In this document: in pieces, positions 1 to 6,564 of the stretch | Layout: each line of letters starts with the position of its first letter | Numbering within the stretch: the stretch's first letter is position 1 | Assembly (NCBI GenBank): GCA_028706695.1 | Contig: JAQTVU010000077.1 | Location: forward strand, 1-8,115 | Direction of reading: 5' to 3' | DNA: 8,115 bases | DNA from: Mycobacterium sp. | GTDB taxonomy: Bacteria; Actinomycetota; Actinomycetes; Mycobacteriales; Mycobacteriaceae | The notes under the pieces: generated by a model | Told to the model about the DNA's origin: nothing | Database searches by the model: none | The model's input: only the letters and a program-made list of their open reading frames with translations | Made by a program: the position numbers and the translations under genes

Positions 1-311
1 TAACTCGAGCCGCGGTGCGGCAATGGCAGTGGAACCGCGATCAACCCGGCCTGCATGGCTCCCAGAAACGCCGCGATGTAGTCGAGGGACTGGGGAGCCA
101 GGATCACCGCCCTGTCTCCGACGGACCCATGAAGGTCGAGCTCGCGAGCCACGTTCAACGTTCGGCGGGATAGCTGCGACCAGGTGAGGCTTTCCGGAAC
201 ACCCGCCCAGTCCTCGCCGTAATCGGTGAAAGTGAACGCTATGTCGTCGGGCCGCAGGCTGGCACGCCCGTGCAGCATCGAGAGAATGGTTGGTTGAAGC
301 GTAGAGGTCAC
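1..311 (-). CDS. fadD23: Fatty acyl-AMP ligase (FAAL-type FadD), N-terminal part, cut by window edge
   Basis: The reverse strand encodes about 103 residues from a GTG start at 311 with no stop before the window edge. The protein begins MTSTLQPTILSMLHGRASL and contains the blocks AFTFTDYGEDW, ESLTWSQLSRRTLNVA, GDRAVILAPQSLDYIAAFLGAMQAGLIAVPL. These are the typical N-terminal blocks of mycobacterial FadD fatty acyl-AMP ligases, closest in my memory to FadD23/FadD21. Family knowledge: FAALs adenylate a long-chain fatty acid and hand it to a polyketide synthase in the cytoplasm, here presumably the Pks encoded at 6565. The adenylation motifs and the FAAL-specific insertion lie outside the window, so FAAL rather than acyl-CoA ligase is inferred from similarity and context. 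The GTG start gives an N-terminus about as long as that of FadD23; its Shine-Dalgarno match is weak (CGGA). It is the last visible gene of the leftward operon, 40 bp after the PE gene. The symbol follows TPP-locus naming. Confidence 0.88.
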   Translation of the reverse strand, partial: MTSTLQPTILSMLHGRASLRPDDIAFTFTDYGEDWAGVPESLTWSQLSRRTLNVARELDLHGSVGDRAVILAPQSLDYIAAFLGAMQAGLIAVPLPLPHRGSS

Positions 312-333
312 ATCAAATCCGTCTGATCGAGTC

Positions 334-348
334 CGATGCGTCGCATCG
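334..348. repeat. 15-bp perfect inverted repeat between PE gene and fadD
   Basis: CGATGCG-T-CGCATCG is a perfect palindrome with 7-bp arms around a single central base. It sits 3 bp downstream of the PE stop codon and about 22 bp upstream of the fadD GTG start. As RNA it could fold as a 6-bp stem with a 3-base loop. It has no T-run after it, so a classical terminator is unlikely. It could be an mRNA-stability hairpin, a weak attenuator or a protein-binding site. The symmetry is seen directly; any function is a guess. Confidence 0.45.
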
Positions 349-351
349 AGG

Positions 352-1479
352 TCAGTGGTCGGCTTGGCCCGCGCCGTGGGACAACACGGACGTGGCGCCG
401 GCCAGAATCTGCGAGATGGGGTCTGCGCCGCCGCCGAAGGTCGCCTGGTTGGCGGGCGCGGTGACCTCCGCGGGGTCGAAGCCGTGCACCGGATCCACCT
501 GCAGCGGAGCGTTGGACGGGTCGTCGTTGCGGGCGTAGCCCGCGTCGACTCGGGGCATCAAGATGGCGTCGAGCTTGTTCAGAGTGTCCTCGGAGATGCC
601 GACGTAGGCCAGCGGCATGACCAGGGGCAGGTGCTTTTCCGGGACCATGATCGTGGTGATTTTCGCACCCCTGGAGTTGACCGTGGTTCTGATGTTCTGC
701 GGTGGCACCATGCTGGCATTGGTGAAGGCCACCGCGGTGTGACCCGTGGCGAGGCCCATGAGCGTGTTGGCCAGAGCGAACAAGTTGTCCGGCCGGTCGG
801 GGAAGTCCGCGATCGAGTCGTAGGCGGCCACGAAGTTGTCGGTGTCATATTGGCTTTCGTACGGCGGCGGCATGGTGTAGTCGAGTGCGGGCACAACGCT
901 GCCCACCGGGAACATGGCGGTCAGGAAACTCTGACCGAAGGCGTGCCGCCCGATCGGGTCGCCGAAGGTGGCGAAGTTGAGCGTGTTCGGCGGGGGAGCG
1001 GTCGGGTCGTCGGCCAGTCGCGCCTGCTCGCCGTCGACCACGAAACCGCCCTCCGACAAGCCGATCGCCGTACCGGGGCGTCCGGTTTTGATCGCCGCGT
1101 CGAGGTTTCCGATTCCCACGTCGACCGACTCGCCGACGCTGGGGCCGTCCAGACCCAGGCCGGGGAAGTTCTCGTCGAGCTTGCCGATGCCCGGGAAGAG
1201 CCGCTCCAGCACGTGGCCCTGAACCTGCCCGGCCGGGTAGCGGACGATTTCCCGTTTCTGCCCGGGGAACCACTGGGCGCCCTCCTGGCGGATGTACTCG
1301 TCGTAGGGAATGCCCAGAACGTGAGCGCCGCCGAGGGCGAACGCGGTCTGGTCGCGCGGCGCTCCGGGCGTCGGCGGGCCGCCGATCGGCGTGTCGTCGG
1401 CGCAGACGTTCCCGACGCCGAAATATCCTGCGGCGCTTACAGTTAGAAGCACCGTGACTCCTGCGAGGAGTTTCTGCAT
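352..1479 (-). CDS. Secreted PE-PPE-domain alpha/beta-hydrolase acyltransferase (TPP-locus 'PE' / Chp family)
   Basis: A 375-residue protein from the preferred ATG at 1479. Residues 1-28 (MQKLLAGVTVLLTVSAAGYFG...) form a signal peptide or membrane anchor, with a possible type I cleavage site after VCA. The mature part is a PE-PPE domain (alpha/beta hydrolase fold). It shows the nucleophile elbow GLSEG (Ser142), a downstream FGDP block near 172-175, YDSIADFPDRPDN near 220-232, and PEKHLPL with a candidate catalytic His283. Despite the locus name there is no N-terminal PE or PPE domain, only the PE-PPE catalytic domain, as in M. tuberculosis Chp1 and Rv1184c (Chp2). Known for the family: Chp1 and the TPP-locus PE enzyme carry out transesterification between acyl-trehaloses outside the plasma membrane. 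The role here is the last step: acyl transfer between exported diacyltrehalose molecules to give the polyacylated product. An upstream in-frame ATG at 1533 would add 18 charged residues before the signal peptide, so it is not favoured. Confidence 0.88.
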   Translation of the reverse strand: MQKLLAGVTVLLTVSAAGYFGVGNVCADDTPIGGPPTPGAPRDQTAFALGGAHVLGIPYDEYIRQEGAQWFPGQKREIVRYPAGQVQGHVLERLFPGIGKLDENFPGLGLDGPSVGESVDVGIGNLDAAIKTGRPGTAIGLSEGGFVVDGEQARLADDPTAPPPNTLNFATFGDPIGRHAFGQSFLTAMFPVGSVVPALDYTMPPPYESQYDTDNFVAAYDSIADFPDRPDNLFALANTLMGLATGHTAVAFTNASMVPPQNIRTTVNSRGAKITTIMVPEKHLPLVMPLAYVGISEDTLNKLDAILMPRVDAGYARNDDPSNAPLQVDPVHGFDPAEVTAPANQATFGGGADPISQILAGATSVLSHGAGQADH

Positions 1480-1484
1480 CGCTA

Positions 1485-1489
1485 CCCCT
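1485..1489 (-). promoter_or_regulatory. Ribosome-binding site fixing the start of the PE gene
   Basis: On the minus strand AGGGG is followed by the 5-base spacer TAGCG and the ATG at 1479. The spacing is good, and the resulting protein starts directly with a lysine plus hydrophobic signal segment. This is the reason for choosing 1479 over the in-frame ATG at 1533, which has no comparable purine-rich stretch before it. Confidence 0.6.
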
Positions 1490-1545
1490 GACCGCTCGGC
1501 TTTCCTAGTTTCACATACATCGTTCGCATCCATCGGGTGTGCCCG

Positions 1546-4500
1546 CTAACCGGGCTGTGGCCGGGCGCGCCTGGCCGGCGACCGCCGCGCGCGCACCCCG
1601 GACGGCCACCAACTCGCCCGCCCGACCAGCGCGGCGATGGCGGGAACCGTGACGGTGCGCACCAGAAAAGTATCCAGCAGAATCCCCACACCGATCACGA
1701 AACCGCCTTGGACCACGGTGCCGATGCTGGAGAACAACAGACCGCCCATCGAGGCGGCGAAGATCAGACCTGCCGCAGTGATGACACCGCCGGTCGAACT
1801 CAGGGTGCGGATGATGCCGTAACGCATGCTGTGCGGAGACTCGTCACGCATCCGGGAGACGAGCAGCATGTTGTAGTCGGCTCCGACCGCGACCAACACC
1901 ACGAACGCCAGCGGCGGCACGCTCCAGTGCAATTGCCGGCCGAGCAGGAATTGGAACACCAAAACGCCGATACCCACCGCCGACAGATACGAAATGACCA
2001 CAGAGGCAACCAGATACAACGGTGCGACAACGGCCCGCAGCAGCGCTACCAGGGTCAGCAGCACCACCAGGAGGGTTACCGCGATGATGAACCGGATGTC
2101 GTGCCGGTAATAGTCGCGGGTGTCCTTCAGGCCAACGGTGAATCCGGCCGCCGATACCTTGGCGTCCGCCAATGTGGTATTGGGCTGAGCTGCCCGCGCG
2201 GTCGCACTGATCGCGTCGATCTGGTCCATGGCTTCGGTGCCGAACGGATTGAGCTTGGTTTGAACCAGGTAGCGCACCGAGTGCCCGTCCGGCGAGATGA
2301 ACACCTTGGCGGCTTCCTGGAATTCCTTTAGATGCAGCAGCTGGGACGGGATGTTGAACCCGGCCATTGCCGGATGTGCCGCGTCATGTTTCAGCGACAA
2401 CAGGAACGCCGCTGACTCACTGAGACCGCCACCGAGCCGTTTGACCTCGTCGACGAGTTCGGCCACCGCGTCGGCCACCTGCCGGCTCCCGCCGGCGAAC
2501 CGGTCTGCGCCGGATTGCAGGGTGTTCAGGTTCGCCTGTAGGCCGCCGGGCTGGTCCATCCCGATGGAGCGCAGCACGCTGGTGAGCTTCGTGACGGCAG
2601 TACGCAGGCGGTCTGTGGAGGCTTTCAGGGCCCGCTTGTCCGGATACTCCTGCAGTTGGCGGGCCAGGTCGCCGATGGCGTCGAGGTCTCCTTGGTCGCG
2701 CGCGCCGGCCAGCTGCTCAAACGTCCCGCGGGTGGCGCTGCACGACGAATCGGCGTCGCAGACCGGGTTGTTCTGCAGCGCCGCCAGCACCGGGCCGATC
2801 CAGGAGAACGTGCTCTTGCCGGCCGCGAAGTTCCAGCCCATGGCGTTGCCGAGCGAGTTGACGTGGTCGACGAGTTGGGCGGCGAGATCGACCTCTTTGA
2901 CCAGCGTGTCGCCGCCGTACTGGTTCTTCGCCGATGAGAAGGCGCCCTCCAGTTCCCGGACGGCGGCGGCGAGCTGGTTGACTTGGTTGCGCACGTTGCC
3001 GAGGTTGTCGGCCAGCGTGCCGGCCCCTTCGACGAGTCGATTCAGCTCACCTTCGCGGTCGTTGATCAGGGTGGAGCCCCGGGCCAGAAAGCTACCGATT
3101 GCTCCCGCCTGATAGGTGGCCCGGAATTGTTCGGGCACATTCCCGGTGGGACGCGTGATGCCGCTGACCGCAGCGATATTCGGCAGTTGGCTGACCCGGT
3201 CCGCCATCTGCTCCAGGTCTGCCAGGGCCCGCGGCGTGCGCAGGTCATGCGGTGATTGGACGAGAATGTACTCGGGAATGGACTGATTGACCGGGAAATG
3301 GCGATCCAGCGCGGCATATCCGATGGAGCTTGGAGCGGAAGACCGCAGGGCCTTGCGATCGTCGTAGTTGTAGCGCACCAGCCCGGCACAGGTGGCCAGG
3401 ACCGCCAGCACCAGCACGCTGGCAACCAGGTGTAGCACCGGCCGGCGCACAATGCGTATGCCGGAACGTCGCCAGAACCGGGCGGTCAGTTCGCGCCGTG
3501 GCTTGATCCAGCCGCGCGGCCCGGCGATTGCCATGATTGCCGGGAGCAATGTCATTGCGGCGAGGAATGCCACGCCGATCCCGATCGCCGACGACACTCC
3601 GACCGTTTTGAACACTCCCATCCGCGAGAAGCTGATGAGGAGAAACGTGATTCCCACGGTGCTGGCGGACGCGGTGATCACTTTCCCGATCGAGATCATC
3701 GCCCTCTTGACCGCCTGGTCGAAATCCAGGCCCGACCGCAGAAAGTCGTGGTAGCGGCTGATGAGGAAGACCGCGTAATCCGTTCCAGCACCGGCCATTA
3801 TCGCGCTGAGAAATATGATGGACTGGTTCGAGATGCCCGCGCCGGTCGCCTGCGAGTAGCCCGCGACCACCGCCTGTGCGATCAGCAGGGACAGGCCGAT
3901 GGTCAGCAACGGCAACAGCATGGTGACCGCGCTGCGGTACACCACCAGCAGGACGAGCAGCACCAGCACGGCGATCGCCAGCTCGATCGGAAGCCGATCG
4001 TGCTCGCCCGCGACCGTGAGATCGGCGACGGTTGCCGCGGGGCCGGTGAGCCGCACGGTCAGATGTGTTCCGGCCGGGGCGGCCGCCAAAGCGTGTTTGA
4101 CGACGTCGCCGATTCGGTTGAAGGCGGCATAAGCCTGTGGCGTGCCCAGCTCGCCCGCAACGCCGACCGGAAGCACCCAGAGTTTGTGGTCCGCGCTGGT
4201 CACGGCCGAACGCAGCGGCGGTGTGCCGATGAAATCCTGCAGCATCACGACGTCGCGCGTGTCATGACGCAGCGCGTCCACCAGCTTTCGGTAGACGGCC
4301 TCGTCGGCCGGGCCAAGCCCGTTGTCGTCGCTCAAAACCACCAGCAGCAGGTCGCCCGACCCCGACTCGTGAAATGCCTCGGTCATCTTTCGGGCGGCGA
4401 CGCTCGACGGTGCATCGGCGGGCAGGATGGAGATCGGGTGCTGTTGGGCCATCTCGTTGAGAGACGGGAGTGTCAGCGGCAGGGCCACCGCAATCGCGAT

Positions 4501-4557
4501 CCAAAGCCCGATCACCGCCCAGGGCCACCGCACCACGAAACCGGCTAGCCGTCTCAT
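1546..4557 (-). CDS. mmpL10: MmpL-family (RND) lipid transporter, MmpL10-like
   Basis: A 1003-residue inner-membrane transporter from the ATG at 4557 (MRRLAGFVVRWPWAVIGLW...). It has the MmpL layout of about 12 membrane spans: one N-terminal span (about 8-31), a periplasmic domain (32-188), spans 2-7 (about 189-395), a second large periplasmic region (396-820) and spans 8-12 (about 821-980), then a short Arg/Pro-rich tail. The proton-relay Asp-Tyr pairs of the family are present in GAGTDYAVF (Asp260-Tyr261) and VGADYNMLL (Asp894-Tyr895). Residues about 500-720 are rich in helix- or coiled-coil-like sequence and hold a Cys pair (Cys600, Cys606; VCDADSSC). MmpL10 in the TPP locus exports the diacyltrehalose precursor. 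GAGGG four bases before ATG 4557 supports this start; the GTG at 4602 would add 15 residues, lacks support, and lies in a hairpin loop. It follows papA by 98 bp and precedes the PE gene by 66 bp. Confidence 0.93.
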   Translation of the reverse strand: MRRLAGFVVRWPWAVIGLWIAIAVALPLTLPSLNEMAQQHPISILPADAPSSVAARKMTEAFHESGSGDLLLVVLSDDNGLGPADEAVYRKLVDALRHDTRDVVMLQDFIGTPPLRSAVTSADHKLWVLPVGVAGELGTPQAYAAFNRIGDVVKHALAAAPAGTHLTVRLTGPAATVADLTVAGEHDRLPIELAIAVLVLLVLLVVYRSAVTMLLPLLTIGLSLLIAQAVVAGYSQATGAGISNQSIIFLSAIMAGAGTDYAVFLISRYHDFLRSGLDFDQAVKRAMISIGKVITASASTVGITFLLISFSRMGVFKTVGVSSAIGIGVAFLAAMTLLPAIMAIAGPRGWIKPRRELTARFWRRSGIRIVRRPVLHLVASVLVLAVLATCAGLVRYNYDDRKALRSSAPSSIGYAALDRHFPVNQSIPEYILVQSPHDLRTPRALADLEQMADRVSQLPNIAAVSGITRPTGNVPEQFRATYQAGAIGSFLARGSTLINDREGELNRLVEGAGTLADNLGNVRNQVNQLAAAVRELEGAFSSAKNQYGGDTLVKEVDLAAQLVDHVNSLGNAMGWNFAAGKSTFSWIGPVLAALQNNPVCDADSSCSATRGTFEQLAGARDQGDLDAIGDLARQLQEYPDKRALKASTDRLRTAVTKLTSVLRSIGMDQPGGLQANLNTLQSGADRFAGGSRQVADAVAELVDEVKRLGGGLSESAAFLLSLKHDAAHPAMAGFNIPSQLLHLKEFQEAAKVFISPDGHSVRYLVQTKLNPFGTEAMDQIDAISATARAAQPNTTLADAKVSAAGFTVGLKDTRDYYRHDIRFIIAVTLLVVLLTLVALLRAVVAPLYLVASVVISYLSAVGIGVLVFQFLLGRQLHWSVPPLAFVVLVAVGADYNMLLVSRMRDESPHSMRYGIIRTLSSTGGVITAAGLIFAASMGGLLFSSIGTVVQGGFVIGVGILLDTFLVRTVTVPAIAALVGRASWWPSGVRARRSPARRARPQPG

Positions 4558-4591
4558 GTCGCCCTCACCCCCGGCCGGGGTGGTGTGCGCT

Positions 4592-4610
4592 CGCGGCGAC
4601 ACTCGCCGCG
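4592..4610. repeat. Perfect 8-bp inverted repeat (hairpin) between papA and mmpL
   Basis: CGCGGCGA-CAC-TCGCCGCG has perfect 8-bp arms and a 3-base loop, within the 98-bp gap between the papA stop (4656) and the mmpL ATG (4557). The arms are nearly all G/C, so the RNA hairpin should be stable. No U-tract follows on the minus strand, so it is not a classical intrinsic terminator. A second, weaker hairpin (arms 4566-4571 and 4577-4582) lies right beside the mmpL ribosome-binding site. Possible roles are partial attenuation, an mRNA-processing or stability element, or translational control of mmpL. The structure is seen; the role is inference. Confidence 0.55.
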
Positions 4611-4655
4611 GTCAGATCGCGCAGGTTGGCATCATGAGCCGTCCGATGCGGCACG

Positions 4656-6089
4656 CTAAGCAACGCGTCCCCAATGTCCGCTGTCGGCGACCCGTGCGCA
4701 CACCGACCGCATCGCTTCCAGATACCGGACAACCGATTTCTCGGCGACCGGATTGTCGGGATACATGATCGCCATTGCCGTGCCCTCCCCGTACCGAAAG
4801 ACATAGATGGTCAGTTGATAGGAGTACCGGCCGTCGGAGTAGATGCCTATGTCGTTCGCATAACCCAGGTCGGCTGCTGCGAGCACGGCGTTGAGCGGGG
4901 CGGCGCCACCGTGCAAGAAGTTCGACACCGGAAAGTTTGGCTGCGGCCAGCTCAACCACGGCGCCAACTCCAATACGCGATAGTACGGCACCTTCGCCAG
5001 ATGCAGGCCCGAATCGAAGGAAGTCTGCGCGGCCCATGCGGCGTCGCCGAAAGAGGCCGCAGCTATTGGCACGGTGACGGGAACCAAGCCGGTAAACCAA
5101 CCCTGCGTCATGAAATTGTCCGTGGTTCTGCGGGTGTCCCTGGGAGTGAGGCCGTAATACGTGGGCGCACCGGTGAACTCGTGTTCTACCAGAGCGATGC
5201 AGGCGAACAAGCCGCCGATGAACCGCGCGCCGACCGCTGCGCAGGCCGCTTCGAACCGCTCCGTCTGTGCCGCGTCCATCAGCAGGTCGGAAACCATGTC
5301 ACTGGCGCTCGGCGCCTGCGGGTTGCCCAGCGGGAGCGGGAATTCGGGAAAACCGCCATCGTTGTTTCCGGCGTTGTTCTCGGCGAAGTCGATCCACGCG
5401 CGCACCGCGGGCGAGTCCACGGTCAGCGTCGAGGCGTACTCGCGCTCGCGGGCGCAGAAGTCGTCAAAACTGCCGGCATCGGGAAGCGCAAGGGGCGCAC
5501 CGCCTCCGCTCAACGCCGCATACATTCCGTTGGCCTCGAGCATCGTTGTGCCGATCAGCGTGGCGTCCCCGTGGACGTGGTCGACGGCGGCAAAGAACGT
5601 GAAATGAGCCTCGTTCTGGACAATCCCGAAGGTGAAGCAGCCCCACTCCAGCGGGTCCGGTATGGCCACGACGTGAGCGCGAATTTCGTCGGCGGTCATG
5701 GCGCCGTGATCGGTCGGGGCGAATTCGATATCGGCCGGATCGCTGAGGGTATGCCTGATGAATTCGCCGGCACCGCCGGGCTCGAACCAACTGCGGAACG
5801 TGTCATGCCGACGCAGGTACGCGTTCACGGCGTGATCCATGGCCGAAATGTCACACTGGCCGGGTAATTCACAGGTCGCGATGATCTGCCGCGAAAAGTC
5901 CAGCCCCGCGGCCCTGCGCTCCTGAAAATTGCGAAGATGCTGACCTTGCATGTAGCTGACCGGCACGGCGCTGGCCGGCGCCCGCCGGGCCTTTTCGGCG
6001 GCCGCGGCCGTCGGGTGCCAGGAGATGACCGATCCCGGCGTCGGCGTCCAATCACCGAGTGAGCCGATCGTGATTTTCCCGATGCGCAA
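4656..6089 (-). CDS. papA3: Polyketide-associated acyltransferase, PapA3-like
   Basis: A 477-residue protein beginning at TTG 6089 (MRIGKITIGSLGDWTPTPGS), matching the N-terminus and length of mycobacterial PapA1/PapA3 proteins. Recognisable blocks include SAVPVSYMQGQHLRNFQ (about 40-56), LRRHDTFRSWFE (92-103), the active-site region DHVHGDATLIG (170-180), TVDSPAVRAWIDFAENN, YYGLTPRDTRR, MTQGWFTGLVPVTVP and YSDGRYSYQL. The condensation-like HxxxD core is present (His171, Asp175), but the usual Gly after Asp is Ala176. PapA enzymes transfer polyketide or fatty acyl groups to trehalose at the inner face of the membrane; in the TPP locus PapA3 makes the diacyltrehalose precursor. The start is set by GAGGAG, spacer AAACG, then TTG, and by homology. 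The frame stays open upstream to 6566, but that extension is arginine-rich and resembles no PapA, so it is rejected. First gene of the leftward operon. Confidence 0.93.
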   Translation of the reverse strand: MRIGKITIGSLGDWTPTPGSVISWHPTAAAAEKARRAPASAVPVSYMQGQHLRNFQERRAAGLDFSRQIIATCELPGQCDISAMDHAVNAYLRRHDTFRSWFEPGGAGEFIRHTLSDPADIEFAPTDHGAMTADEIRAHVVAIPDPLEWGCFTFGIVQNEAHFTFFAAVDHVHGDATLIGTTMLEANGMYAALSGGGAPLALPDAGSFDDFCAREREYASTLTVDSPAVRAWIDFAENNAGNNDGGFPEFPLPLGNPQAPSASDMVSDLLMDAAQTERFEAACAAVGARFIGGLFACIALVEHEFTGAPTYYGLTPRDTRRTTDNFMTQGWFTGLVPVTVPIAAASFGDAAWAAQTSFDSGLHLAKVPYYRVLELAPWLSWPQPNFPVSNFLHGGAAPLNAVLAAADLGYANDIGIYSDGRYSYQLTIYVFRYGEGTAMAIMYPDNPVAEKSVVRYLEAMRSVCARVADSGHWGRVA

Positions 6090-6123
6090 CGTTTCTCCTC
6101 GATGTGAACGTTTCTCCTCGATG
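6088..6123 (-). repeat. Tandem duplication of the papA Shine-Dalgarno region
   Basis: The 17-base sequence CATCGAGGAGAAACGTT (minus strand) occurs twice, at 6107-6123 and 6088-6104, with a 19-bp period. Each copy contains a strong Shine-Dalgarno core GAGGAG followed by AAACGTT. Only the proximal copy is followed by the start TTG, formed by the last two repeat bases and the next G; the distal copy is followed by C (TTC) and so has no start. The distal copy could act as a standby ribosome-binding site or be a recent slippage duplication. Two bases separate the repeat units. Confidence 0.8.
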
Positions 6124-6199
6124 CGGACGACTGGTCCGGTGGTCCGGCCCCCGGCGGCAGCGACACCAAGATAACCCTCGCGGCGGTCACCGGCTCCGA

Positions 6200-6217
6200 C
6201 ATGCGTGGATACGCATG
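6200..6217. promoter_or_regulatory. Candidate operator palindrome in the divergent promoter region
   Basis: CATGCGT-GGAT-ACGCATG is a perfect inverted repeat with 7-bp arms and a 4-bp spacer, 18 bp in total. It lies 111 bp from the papA start and 348 bp from the pks start. Length and symmetry suit a dimeric helix-turn-helix regulator (for example TetR- or MarR-type). It lies just upstream of the weak TATCTT -10 candidate for papA, covering roughly the -35 to -55 zone. No regulator gene is visible in the window. The symmetry is observed; operator function is inferred. Confidence 0.4.
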
Positions 6218-6551
6218 CGACGGCTCGCGGGCACGGCGGGCGGTTGTCGTGTTCTGACAGGGCGGGCCCCGGCATGGGTGACCGGCCGCCGCGACGACGA
6301 TACTCGCGCGAGACGCCGCGAGAAGCATCCGTTGCTCGTGTCCTGCGGGCGGGGGTGATTCGGCTGCGCGAGCGGTTCGGACTGTGTACATTCCCAGAAC
6401 GGTCGCTGGAGACATCACACCTGGGCGGTTCGGCCAGGGTTGGTCCCGGGTGTGCGCGGTGAGCGGCCACGACGTGGTGCGCAGCCACGCCGCCGGTCAG
6501 CGGTCCCGCCGCCGCACGGACCCGCGGGCATCGAATCTTCCGACTCAACAG

Positions 6552-6556
6552 GGAGG
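6552..6556 (+). promoter_or_regulatory. Ribosome-binding site of pks
   Basis: GGAGG, followed by 8 bases, precedes the ATG at 6565. This is a strong Shine-Dalgarno at normal spacing and supports 6565 over the in-frame ATG seven codons later, which has no such site. Confidence 0.75.
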
Positions 6557-6564
6557 ACAACCGC

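Larger units (their letters stand above)
6090..6564. promoter_or_regulatory. Divergent papA/pks intergenic control region (475 bp)
   Basis: This gap separates two divergent start codons and must contain promoters for both directions. I see no convincing gene in it; open frames crossing it have no homology and no ribosome-binding sites that I trust. Contents: the duplicated Shine-Dalgarno (6088-6123), a direct repeat GGTCCGG at 6133-6139 and 6141-6147, a palindrome at 6200-6217, a 10-bp palindrome CTCGCGCGAG at 6303-6312, and the 9-bp direct repeat GCGGTTCGG at 6372-6380 and 6425-6433. Candidate mycobacterial -10 hexamers (TAnnnT) are TATCTT on the minus strand (6173-6168) for papA and TACATT on the plus strand (6387-6392) for pks. 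Neither has a good -35 partner, so both are weak. If the plus one is right the pks leader would be about 165 bases. Confidence 0.6.

Noticed and set aside
355..1446. 363-codon open frame on the plus strand opposite the PE gene
   Set aside because: It mirrors a clearly real gene, has Arg/Gly/Val-rich composition typical of antisense frames in high-GC DNA, and matches no family I recognise.
1480..1533. Upstream ATG start for the PE gene at 1533
   Set aside because: It puts charged residues before the signal peptide and lacks a clear Shine-Dalgarno.
4558..4602. Upstream GTG start for mmpL at 4602
   Set aside because: It would add 15 non-conserved residues before the usual MRRLAGFVVRWPW start, and the codon sits in the loop of a stable hairpin, whereas ATG 4557 has GAGGG at good distance.
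4674..5867. 397-codon open frame on the plus strand opposite papA
   Set aside because: Same high-GC antisense artefact; the opposite strand carries clear PapA motifs throughout.
6387..6392. TACATT as a firm SigA -10 for pks
   Set aside because: No TTGACA-like -35 at 16-18 bp and the extended -10 TG is out of register, so it is kept only as a weak candidate in the intergenic entry.
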